DNA from: Baffinella frigidus
Lineage: Eukaryota > Cryptophyceae > Cryptomonadales > Baffinellaceae
Reading direction: 5' to 3'
Length of the DNA stretch: 11,872 nt
NCBI GenBank assembly: GCA_026770585.1
Contig: MU646366.1
Location: 716,256 to 728,127, forward strand
Shown here: in pieces, positions 5,434 through 11,872 of the stretch
Layout: every line of letters starts with the position of its first letter
Position numbering within the stretch: the first letter of the stretch is position 1
Translations under genes and position numbers: made by a program
Notes under the pieces: model-generated
Databases searched by the model: none
Seen by the model: the letters and a program-made list of their open reading frames with translations, nothing else
Told to the model about the DNA's origin: nothing

Positions 5434-8400
5434 GTTCTCTCCCTTGCCTCTTCGCCCGCCCAGAACCCACTAGCTTTTCTTAGCCCTGCTTTGCGATCCC
5501 TACATAGAAATTGCAGGCAGGCACGCTGGTTGTCCAGCTGAGTGGAAGATCCCATCGCACAGTGCCCGCCCGATGGACACAGCCACCAGGCCACAGCCCC
5601 AGTCGGCAGCTCTCCACGGCCAGCTCCCATTCGATATCCTCACACTCGCCCCTTCAGGTGTTCAATTCCATGGCGCCAGAGTTCGTTTCGGAGCGCCGGA
5701 AGCAGCTGCAGACCTACATCGACGAGGTGCATGCCCCCCGCACAGCTCACCGCCTGCCCCCACCACACAGCGGGCTACACAGGGATTTTGTGAATAACCC
5801 AGAAGTGAATAATCCATAATCCAAGACCCTACGGTAGGTAATCCGTAGGGACATAGAGGTGTTTCTACGGACATCTCAACCGATTACCAATAGCTCAGCC
5901 CCCGAAAATCCCTTCGTAGCCCGCTGTGTGGACTCAGCGCTACAGCTTTCCTAAGGTGAGCATTCTGGTCACGGTCAAAGGAGTAAAGTGCGAAGAGCCG
6001 CGGCAACTGACCCCGGACGCTCGCACCCCACTCAATCTCATTGGGTCACCTAACAAAATTTATCTCAGATCCAGCGCGCATTTAGAGCCATTATGCAGGG
6101 CCCCCTACATTTAGGATTTAAATTGTGCACCAGAAATGGTTTACATGGACGGCTACTGAGATCAAGTTTATCAGAGCACGCGAGTAAATCTGGATGGCGC
6201 GGTTAGGCGATGGCGGTGCCGGAGATCGCGTCGTTCAAGGAGCTGCACGTGTTCCTCGGGATCCCCAACTACAACGATGAACTGCAGCAGGAGAACGAGG
6301 ACCAGATGCGCAGGTTGTCCATTCTTTTCCGATCACTCAACTAATCGGAAGGTTAGTATTTTTTTCTAATCGGAAGGTTCGTGTTTTTTTCTAGGAAGGG
6401 AATAAAAAACGTTGTACGGGCTTTCAGGTCCAACGTATATCCCTTGCCTGGTTCAAGAATTTCCCGCGTTAAGCGAACACGCAGTTGGAGGTTGGCAGCG
6501 TGGACAGAGGGTGCAGAGCGGCGGGCGGGCGAAGAGCCGCGTGTGACTCTGGAGGAAACAGGAGACAGGAGGAAGGGCGAGTGACGTCCCGTGTTAGAGC
6601 ATGAGCGGACTGGGGAGGAAGGCGACAGGCGGCAGGCGATAGACGCGCTGCGGAGGAGAAGGTTGTCCACTTGGTGCACACCTCGACGCGCATTTAAAAA
6701 TAAATGTAAAAAAATCCAGTTTGTTTAATAGAGTAGCTTTTAAAAATGCCTGTGAGCTAGTTCGTTAGTTTGAACTAACGGACCTTTTTTAAAAAATAAC
6801 TGGCATTTTTTAAACTGGTGTGGTTTTATTTAACTCACTAACAAATAAATAACTTTAAAACAACTAACTTTAAATGACTGAAAAAAAATGCATGGTGGCA
6901 CGCTGACGGGGCGAGTGGTGGCAGGGAGCGGAAGCGGGTGTACAAACCCGAGGACGACAACCCTGAGACGTACCTGAAAGCCATCGAGAAGGCTAAGCTC
7001 GACAGTGACCGCCTCGCTGAGGCCCAGGTATACGTTCTTAGCCCTTGAATTAATTTATAGTTTCGTAAAGTCGCTCGCGTCATGCCCAGCTACGCGTGCC
7101 ACATTCTAGCTCTGCCTCAGTTAATCTGGGCCCCGCGTTGAATAAGTTCAGACCAGGACTCTGTACACACTCCAGTACGAATAGCATCGAAACGTATTTG
7201 ATGATGCGCCCATATTATCTGAGGCAGAGCTAGACATTCCTTGCCATGTCAAGGAATTTTCCCTGGGTTAGTTCCCGGATTTGTACCAGGGGGGGGTCGT
7301 GCGAGGACATCTCGATACTTTCGGGAAGGGGGGGGGCGTCAGGGCGCGTGTGCTCGGACGGTGTTTGATGATGTGTTGAAAAAGGTGCTGAGGAGTTGTT
7401 CTGGGGTGCAGGCATTCAACGCGCTCGGGCTGCTCTACTGCGAAAGCGGCCTCGAGTCGGAGGGTACGCTCCGACCTGTCACCCCCACTGCAAACACAGA
7501 ACGGCTTCGTCACCTGGAAACTGCATCCGTGCGTGGACGCGTCCCAGTCGGCTGCAGAGCCACACAGTGTTTTTCGCAGATCTGTCCATTTATTTTCGCG
7601 ATAGTATCTCAGCAATGCTCCGTGCAAAGACATCTTATCTTGTTCGCCGACATTTCGCCCAGATTTCTGCTCGAAATTTGGGAAGCAGCGAGAAGCAGGC
7701 GTGTGATGCCAGTCGTCTAGCGGCATGTGCTGGCCACGTGGACCTGAACTAAGCCTTACAGCAAAAGCGTTTCCTGGCACCACGCCCTGCTCTGGCCACA
7801 AAAGCTCCAAGAACGCGAATAAGCTCGAGTGGAGAAGGAGTGTGGCGTGTGGGTGGCAGGACCCGCACTGATCCTGTCAGAACCCCGCGGGTTCGTGCGT
7901 GTGGGCGGCGGCGTGACCAGTCATTTCTGTGTCGAACCCTCTTTGTCACTATTGGTCACACCTCTTTCCGTGCTGGGTACGTGAGTTGTTCGGCGGCGTG
8001 ACGCGGCAGCGCGGGAGCAGGAGTGCTTGGACATCGCGGTGTCAGTCATTTATGTGTCGGACGGCGCGTTGACGCGAGAGTGCGGGCGCAGGCGTGGAGT
8101 GTCTGGACAGCGCGCTGGAGCTGACGCGCGCGGAGGAGAGCCGCGAGGGCATGATCGTTGTGCTTTCCAACCTTGGATGCCTCCACAACCTTCTCGATTG
8201 CCAGGTGCGTGCCTCTACTTAGTTAGTCGGTTAGTCGGACAGTTCGTCACTTTGTCAGTTAGTCAGTTAGTCAGTTAGTCAGTAGACGGATGCGGATGGT
8301 GGTAGTGAGCACCAGCTGCCACGTCTCTGCAACAGGGCCTCGCCTCTATTGAACGGGGTCTCTCCCTCTGTCCACCGGCGAACACGGGTTTTAGCCAGAT

Positions 8401-11148
8401 TGCTCGCGATCGGGGCTGTCATCGGGTGCTGGCCGTACCTATGGTGATAGGCAAATGCTCCCGACGCGCCCGCCCTTTTTAGGGCGATTATGACTTTGTC
8501 CGCTTGAAGGTCGTAGATAGCCATTCGGTTGTTGAGGCGGTGTGGTTGCTTCGGCAACTGCAGTGACTCCTTCCCACACCTGCTTATTCCATATCGGTGT
8601 GTAGCCTCTATGGGGCTGTAACCATAGGGGAAAACCAATCGGAGCACATTCGAAATCGCCCACGTTGCTTGCTACCACCAAGACCATCTTGGTGGTAGCA
8701 AGCAGAGATTAGCACCCATTTACTAACAAACTAACTAACACCACGTCGGTGCTCCGGTTCGATCGTCGATACCGGAAAGGGGCGCGAGAAACAGTAGACT
8801 AAACCAGCGCGGTTTGTACCGGGGACTCGTCCTCGCCCGGGAAAATGTACCCATGAGAAGCTGGGGTTAGTCAACTGTGTTGTGTCTCTCGGCGCGCAGG
8901 GGATGGCGGTGCAGTACTTCCAAGAGTGCCACGATCTGCTGGATGGCGATCCGGAGGGGCAGGGCGAGGCCCAGATGAAGCTTTCGCTCACGTACACTTC
9001 CCCCCTCACTTCGCAACTGTCTCAATGGGTTTGGTGATTTGGGTGTGGGGTCTGGGGTTTGGTGCGTGCAGAGCGTGTGTTAGGGTTTGATGCGTTGCTA
9101 TCAAGCACACGATAGGGTATGTCCTGCACACGCGCGCCGCGTCTATTCCGCGGAGCGCCGTGTACCGTGGTCGTTTGGGTCTAGCCGAGACGAAACCAGG
9201 CGCCTGAAGAACCAGTTGTTCGAACAGGTGCGCGGCGAACGGCGACAACTACGAGGCGATCGAGCACTGCTTGCAGTGCCTGAAGCTCTGCCGCCAGCTC
9301 GGCGACCTCAACCGCGAGGCCTCGTGCCTCTTCACCCTCGGGAGCATCTACTACGAGGCTGGCGAGGTAAACCCTAACCCCTACACCCTAAACCCTAAAC
9401 CATAAACCCTAAACCCCAAAACCGAAACCCTAAAACCTAAACCCCGAACCCTAAACCCTAAACCCTAAACCCTATACCCCATACCCTATACCCCAAACCC
9501 CGAACCCTAAACCCTAAACCCTGAAACATAAACCCTAAACCCCAAACCCGCAAGCAGGTGCGGCAGGCGGTGGAGGCGTTCGAGCAGTGCCTGGTGCTCC
9601 GCCGCAAGACCCGCGACAAGATCGGTCCGCGCCCTGCCGCTAACCCCCCCCCACCAACCCCCTCACCTCACCATCACCAGTAGTGTCACGCTGCCGGCCG
9701 TGTGTGACAATGTGGAGGCGGCAGACAGCCTCGCAGCGCATGCGCTCCTTTCCAGAAACCGTATGCAACACGGTCACACAGTAGTCACACGGTAGGATAA
9801 TACGGAACGCCGTAATTAGGTTGACGCATGGATTAGGGCGTCCACCCTTAGGCCCACACGGTGCTAACAAATGGAGGATGTGGCGGGTGGCAGGGCTGGC
9901 GGAGGCGCTGAACAAGCTCGGCCTCACCTACTGCGACATTGGTTACGACCTGCGCGCAATGGACTACTTCGAACAGTCGCTCGTCATCTGCGAGGATAAC
10001 GCTGACCTCTGGGGGCAGGTCTGCCTCCGCCCCACCATAAAACCTCAACCCTTTAAGGAGTTTGAAACCCCTTACGGTTTGGGTTTTAGCATGTAGGGTG
10101 CAGGGTGTATGGTGTAGGGTGTAGGGGTTTCCTTTCCCGCTCCCCGCGCCCAGTACCTACCTCCTCATGTCTGCACGATTGGTGACGGACGTTGGGTTTT
10201 CTGGGCCTCCGCCGTGATGCCTGGGGGAGGCGTTCGGCGCCAACTCACTCCAGAAAGTGGCGCGTCCCATTCGTGTTGTTTACGGATGAACTGGATTATG
10301 TTCTGTAACATTTGTTGTTTGATGGGCATCCCATAAATATTATCAAGTCGTTAACGGATGGACGTGGCTGGGGAACAGGCGGTGTGCCTGCAGCACCTGG
10401 GGAACGTGTTCAAGATGCAGAAGGACAACTCCCTGGCCGTCGACTTCTTCGAGCGCTGTCTCGCCGTCCGCTCCAAGGTCCTTCCTCTCCATCAAAATTC
10501 CAGGGCGCAATTTTGGGACCTGCACCCGAGCACCCCGACACACTGCTATTCCGCGCAGGCACAACCTTACGGACATCGGTGTTGACTTTTGAGGCAGTGA
10601 TGGTGTGCGGATCTGAGCGTGGCGGTCGGAGCGTGGACCAGCGTGTTGACGTGTGGGGGTGTGCAGCTGGGCGACACACGCGGGATGGCAGACTGCCACG
10701 ACTCTCTCGGCCTCGTCCACTTTGACGTCGAGGACATCAAGCAGGTCCGCCACACGTTAGTGACACAATTGTCGCCTGCGCAGTGCGAATATTTTCTGCC
10801 AATTAAAAACATTATTTGGTTGAGGCTGTCACGCGCAATTGTGGTGTTCACGTTTCGTCTGCTGGCCTGGCCTCCTCCGCACACCCCTTGCAGCAAGCAT
10901 CGCTCCCCTCGGTCATTTACAAGGATGGTGACCCGACACCCGACACCCGAAACCCGAAACCCAAAACCCGGGACCCGAAACCTGAAACCCGTCAACCGAA
11001 ACCTGCCACCCTAACCCCGAAACGCTCTCCGCGACAGGCGCTGACGCATTGCCAGGACTCTCTGGAGATCCGGATCTCGACGGATCCGCCCGACGTGGGG
11101 GCCGAGAGCGAGTGCTACAAGTGCATCGGCACCGCGTACATGTACACC

Positions 11149-11180
<32 letters not shown>

Positions 11181-11586
11181 ACCCTGAACCCTAAACCCCA
11201 AACCCTAAACCCTAAACCCTAAACCCTAAACCCTAAACCCTAAACCCTGAACGCTATACCCTGAACCCTAAACCCCAAATCTTAAACCATACACCATAAA
11301 TCCTTTACCCTAACCCTACACCCTAAACCCTGCACCCCAAACACCAAACATCAAACCTTAAATCCTATACCCTAACCCCCTACACCCCAACCCCCAAACC
11401 CCAAACCCCAACCCCCAAACCCCAAACCCCAAACCCCGCACCACCAGGCGCATCGACGCGTCAGAGCGGGCAGCGGGGGCGTTCCAGCGGTGCCTCGACA
11501 TCCAGCGACAGCTGGGGGCCACGAGCGGGGAGATCGACGCGCTCATCTCGCTCGGGTTGGCGCACTCACAAGCGGGGAACCTCCAG
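5080..11586 (+). CDS. PX domain - TPR repeat protein, 14 exons (3' end outside window)
   Basis: Exons are 5080-5433, 5658-5726, 6207-6313, 6925-7027, 7412-7463, 8092-8204, 8900-8991, 9228-9366, 9558-9624, 9894-10018, 10379-10477, 10667-10744, 11038-11141 and 11448-11586. They join, with phases agreeing, into 1641 nt = 547 codons without a stop. The ATG has A at -3 and G at +4. Residues about 57-161 form a PX domain: the basic motif KRFSDF at 91-96, a Pro-rich turn (FPPDQ, 114-118), PEFVSERRKQL at 125-135 and FKELHVFLGI to about 160. Family knowledge: PX domains bind phosphoinositides, often PtdIns3P, through such an Arg. Residues about 210-547 hold eight complete TPR units and the start of a ninth, with LGxxY and A..xFxxCL signatures. 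A membrane-recruited scaffold is inferred. If the last intron is not real, the frame ends at TGA two codons past 11586. Confidence 0.85.
5658..5726 (+). CDS. Exon 2: PX domain, membrane-facing helix
   Basis: This exon has 23 codons carrying PEFVSERRKQLQTYIDE, the helix that in PX domains follows the proline-rich loop and supplies a second phosphate-binding Arg (R131 or R132). The acceptor is CTTCAG, the donor is GAG|GTGCAT, phase 0 at both ends. Confidence 0.88.
5727..6206 (+). other. Intron 2 of the PX-TPR gene (480 nt)
   Basis: It holds no heptamers and no gene. It contains an 8-bp perfect stem, CCCTACGG / CCGTAGGG (5827-5834 and 5843-5850), and the near-repeat GTGAATAA(C/T)CC twice around 5787-5812. 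Nothing else stands out. Confidence 0.6.
6207..6313 (+). CDS. Exon 3: C-terminal helix of the PX domain
   Basis: This exon has 35 codons plus 2 nt. VPEIASFKELHVFLGI is the closing PX helix, followed by an acidic/Gln linker. The acceptor is TTAG, the only non-CAG acceptor in the gene. The donor AG|GTTGTC splits an Arg codon (phase 2). Confidence 0.82.
6341..6390 (+). repeat. Two tandem 25-bp units in intron 3
   Basis: Two units beginning CTAATCGGAAGGTT and ending in T7 (6341-6365 and 6366-6390) differ at two positions. They lie 27 nt after the exon 3 donor. The repeat is short and recent-looking. Confidence 0.85.
6691..6860. repeat. AT-rich nested palindrome (foldback) in intron 3
   Basis: Paired arms nest around about 6772: CGTTAGTT / AACTAACG (6763-6770, 6773-6780), TTTAAAAATGCC / GGCATTTTTTAAA (6739-6750, 6802-6814) and CCAGTTT / AAACTGG (6716-6722, 6812-6818). 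The segment is far richer in A+T than the surrounding DNA. It may be a foldback or MITE-type insertion. Its ends and a target duplication could not be defined. The remainder of intron 3 (6391-6690 and 6861-6924) shows no gene. Confidence 0.65.
6925..7027 (+). CDS. Exon 4: linker between PX and TPR
   Basis: This exon completes Arg177, then reads ERKRVYKPEDDNPETYLKAI and a helix ending AEAQ. It is highly charged and probably helical. It starts at GGCAG and ends CAG|GTATAC, phase 0. Confidence 0.8.
7106..7233. mobile_element. MITE-like element with terminal inverted repeats and ACATT target duplication
   Basis: This 128-bp segment begins CTAGCTCTGCCTCAG and ends with its reverse complement. The inverted repeats extend to 26 bp with 24 matches (7106-7131 and 7208-7233). 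It is flanked on both sides by the 5-bp direct repeat ACATT (7101-7105 and 7234-7238). It encodes no protein. It lies in the 384-nt intron 4 (7028-7411), whose remainder shows no other feature. The superfamily cannot be assigned from this alone. Confidence 0.8.
7412..7463 (+). CDS. Exon 5: TPR 1, helix A
   Basis: The exon reads AFNALGLLYCESGLESE, a clear TPR helix A (xNxLGxxY). The acceptor is GTGCAG and the donor is G|GTACGC, phase 1. Confidence 0.8.
7464..8091 (+). other. Intron 5 of the PX-TPR gene (628 nt) with a duplicated 3' part
   Basis: It has no heptamers. CAGTCATTTcTGTGTCGaAC at 7918-7937 recurs at 8043-8062 with two changes. A segment at about 7991-8040 (GCGGGAGCAGGAGTGCTTGGAC) resembles the acceptor and first codons of exon 6 at about 8082-8108. 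An open frame at 7461-7750 shows no recognisable protein. Confidence 0.6.
8092..8204 (+). CDS. Exon 6: TPR 1 helix B and TPR 2 helix A
   Basis: Phase 1 joins exon 5 (Gly split). VECLDSALELTRAEE completes TPR 1, and VVLSNLGCLHNLLD begins TPR 2. It ends CAG|GTGCGT in phase 0. A diverged copy of its 5' end lies upstream at about 8011-8040. Confidence 0.82.
8218..8285 (+). repeat. GTTAGTCA-type 8-bp microsatellite
   Basis: Imperfect then perfect units of GTTAGTCA / GTTAGTCG begin 13 nt after the exon 6 donor. A short CTAAC-rich stretch (8720-8740) near the far side of the same intron is roughly complementary. Confidence 0.8.
8666..8704. repeat. Perfect 18-bp hairpin with a 3-nt loop
   Basis: Arms TGCTTGCTACCACCAAGA (8666-8683) and its exact reverse complement (8687-8704) are separated by CCA. 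It lies in intron 6, about 200 nt upstream of the exon 7 acceptor. It could be a transposon remnant or a structured RNA. Confidence 0.9.
8900..8991 (+). CDS. Exon 7: TPR 2 helix B and TPR 3 helix A
   Basis: GMAVQYFQECHDLLDG completes TPR 2, and EAQMKLSLT starts TPR 3. The acceptor is GCGCAG and the donor AC|GTACAC is phase 2. Confidence 0.8.
9018..9095 (+). repeat. Short degenerate G-rich heptamer stretch (sense) in intron 7
   Basis: Loose units of the TTTGGTG/TTTGGGG/TTAGGGT type occur near the start of intron 7 (8992-9227). The sense strand is G-rich here, the reverse of most introns in the window. It is weak and short. Confidence 0.5.
9228..9366 (+). CDS. Exon 8: TPR 3 and TPR 4 helix A
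   Basis: This exon holds NYEAIEHCLQCLKLCRQLGD, the B helix of TPR 3, and CLFTLGSIYYEAGE, the A helix of TPR 4. The donor GAG|GTAAACCCTAAC runs straight into telomere-like units, phase 0. Confidence 0.85.
9367..9550 (+). repeat. Intronic CCCTAAA telomere-like array filling intron 8
   Basis: The intron (9367-9557) begins GTAAACCCTAACCCC, so the donor is itself part of the heptamer. CCCTAAA units with CCCCAAA and CCCTATA variants run almost to the acceptor (CGCAAGCAG). The C-rich strand is sense. Confidence 0.92.
9558..9624 (+). CDS. Exon 9: TPR 4 helix B
   Basis: VRQAVEAFEQCLVLRRKTRD is a strong TPR helix B. The acceptor is AAGCAG and the donor G|GTCCGC is phase 1. The upstream intron is a heptamer array. 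Confidence 0.85.
9625..9893 (+). other. Intron 9 of the PX-TPR gene (269 nt)
   Basis: It has no heptamer array. It holds a C-run (9644-9652), a run of related GTCACAC / TCACACG motifs (9771-9792) and a branch-like GCTAAC at 9863-9868. Confidence 0.55.
9894..10018 (+). CDS. Exon 10: TPR 5
   Basis: This exon holds a complete TPR: AEALNKLGLTYCDIGYDL, then AMDYFEQSLVICEDNAD. The acceptor GGCAG has a GCTAAC branch-like motif at 9863-9868, about 25 nt upstream. The donor CAG|GTCTGC is phase 0. Confidence 0.87.
10019..10378 (+). other. Intron 10 of the PX-TPR gene (360 nt) with a short G-rich heptamer tract
   Basis: Units of GTAGGGT/GCAGGGT type occur at about 10090-10128, with the G-rich strand sense. 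GAAACCCC (10062-10069) can pair with GGGGTTTC (10124-10131) around this tract. The rest shows no gene or repeat. Confidence 0.6.
10379..10477 (+). CDS. Exon 11: TPR 6
   Basis: This exon is one TPR repeat in 33 codons: AVCLQHLGNVFKMQKD, then LAVDFFERCLAVRSK. Both ends are phase 0 (AACAG acceptor, AAG|GTCCTT donor). A TTAAC motif at 10351-10355 could be the branch site. Confidence 0.87.
10667..10744 (+). CDS. Exon 12: TPR 7 helix A
   Basis: The exon reads LGDTRGMADCHDSLGLVHFD and ends IKQ|GTCCGC, in 26 codons, phase 0. The leading LGD supplies the loop that closes TPR 6. Confidence 0.83.
10931..11020 (+). repeat. Intronic CCCGAAA/CCCGACA heptamer tract in intron 12
   Basis: Degenerate 7-bp units (CCCGACA, CCCGAAA, CCCAAAA, CCTGAAA) occupy the 3' third of the 293-nt intron 10745-11037, near the exon 13 acceptor. 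The dominant variant differs from neighbouring introns. The C-rich strand is sense. Confidence 0.85.
11038..11141 (+). CDS. Exon 13: TPR 7 helix B and TPR 8 helix A
   Basis: ALTHCQDSLEIRISTDPPD completes TPR 7, and AESECYKCIGTAY starts TPR 8. The acceptor is GACAG, and the donor AT|GTACAC is phase 2 and leads straight into CCCTCAA repeats. Confidence 0.83.
11142..11447 (+). repeat. Intron 13 built of CCCTCAA, CCCTAAA and CCCCAAA heptamers
   Basis: The 306-nt intron starts GTACACCCTCAACCC and passes in order through CCCTCAA units, perfect CCCTAAA units (about 11200-11248), degenerate units and CCCCAAA units (about 11393-11435), then CACCACCAG. Practically the whole intron is heptamer-derived, with the C-rich strand sense. 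Confidence 0.92.
11448..11586 (+). CDS. Exon 14: TPR 8 helix B and TPR 9 helix A
   Basis: ERAAGAFQRCLDIQRQLGA completes TPR 8, and ALISLGLAHSQAGNLQ begins TPR 9. The donor CAG|GTTTTC is chosen because a TPR would otherwise be cut short by TGA two codons later. The next exon lies beyond the window. Confidence 0.8.
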
Positions 11587-11604
11587 GTTTTCTGAGAGCC
11601 TCAC

Positions 11605-11717
11605 CCAAAATCCGACACCCGACACCCGACACGCTTTTGGGACTTCATAGTTCCCCACTGCATCGGAGTTCCCCGCCGAAGTCCCATAACCCTCAACCGT
11701 CAACGTCAACCCTCAAC

Positions 11718-11763
<46 letters not shown>

Positions 11764-11872
11764 ACTCTCAACCCTCAACCCTCAAACCTCAACCCTCAAC
11801 CCTCAACCCTCAACCTTCAACCCTCGACCCTCACCCCTCACCCCTCACCCCTCAACCCTCAACCCTCAACTC
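11605..11872 (+). repeat. Intronic CCGACAC then CCCTCAA heptamers, to the window edge
   Basis: After the exon 14 donor come three CCGACAC units (11612-11632), then a non-repeat spacer with an inverted pair TGGGACTTC / GAAGTCCCA (11638-11646, 11678-11686). CCCTCAA units, with CCCTCAC variants, fill about 11689-11872. The array is cut by the window end. Confidence 0.88.

Larger units (their letters stand above)
8205..8899 (+). other. Intron 6 of the PX-TPR gene (695 nt)
   Basis: Apart from the 8-bp microsatellite and an 18-bp hairpin, the stretch 8286-8665 is unique sequence. An antisense open frame there (8279-8647) has no recognisable family. Nothing else was found. Confidence 0.55.

Noticed and set aside
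5434-5541. Reading exon 1 of the PX gene through to the stop at 5541
   Set aside because: That would truncate the PX domain. The missing PX helix resumes in phase at 5658 after a CAG acceptor.
7106-7233. The MITE-like element as an introner that created intron 4
   Set aside because: Its ends lie 78 and 178 nt from the splice sites, so it was probably inserted into an existing intron.
7268-7810. Antisense 180-residue frame over introns 4 and 5
   Set aside because: No recognisable domain, it overlaps TPR exon 5 on the other strand, and its composition is not protein-like.
10816-11187. Plus-strand frame with PETRNPKPKTRDPKP-like peptide
   Set aside because: It is a translation of the CCCGAAA intron repeat reading into exon 13. 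The TPR frame requires splicing at 11037.
9367-11872. CRISPR-like regular repeats
   Set aside because: The period is 7 bp with no spacers, and the context is eukaryotic introns.

Overview
The window looks like nuclear DNA of a eukaryote, most likely a unicellular alga. Coding blocks are short, GC-rich and separated by GT...AG introns. Many introns are filled with degenerate heptamers of the TTTAGGG / CCCTAAA (plant-type telomere) family. TTTAGGG telomeres occur in green algae and land plants, and also in some other protists. A prasinophyte-like green alga is my best guess, from general memory of genomes with this kind of intron, and it is unproven.

The window holds two divergently transcribed, intron-rich genes, each running off one edge. 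The left gene (minus strand, start codon at 4727, running down to about 102 and beyond) encodes at least 795 residues in eight well-supported exons, plus two possible small exons. Its product has an N-terminal degenerate EF-hand-like region, a disordered Pro/Arg-rich stretch, coiled coil, a helical middle and an Ala/Glu/Arg-rich coiled-coil end. I do not recognise it as a named protein. The right gene (plus strand, start codon at 5080, running off the right edge) splices into an uninterrupted 547-codon frame over 14 exons. It encodes a PX (phosphoinositide-binding) domain followed by at least eight and a half TPR repeats, which suggests a membrane-recruited scaffold protein.

The 352 bp between the two start codons (4728-5079) is presumably a shared bidirectional promoter. 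It holds a perfect 14-bp palindrome.

The unusual content is in the introns. Heptamer arrays fill about half of them. The C-rich strand is nearly always the sense strand, so the arrays switch orientation at the divergent promoter. Different introns carry different heptamer variants. Introns of the first half of the PX-TPR gene mostly lack heptamers. They carry instead a MITE-like element with 26-bp terminal inverted repeats and a 5-bp target duplication, an AT-rich nested palindrome, an 18-bp perfect hairpin and short tandem repeats. In the left gene, two introns begin with copies of the same roughly 90-nt sequence in the same orientation, which resembles introner elements. No rRNA, tRNA, CRISPR array or prokaryotic operon structure was seen. 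All exon coordinates come from reading frame, splice dinucleotides, phase compatibility and domain continuity. No transcript evidence was available.
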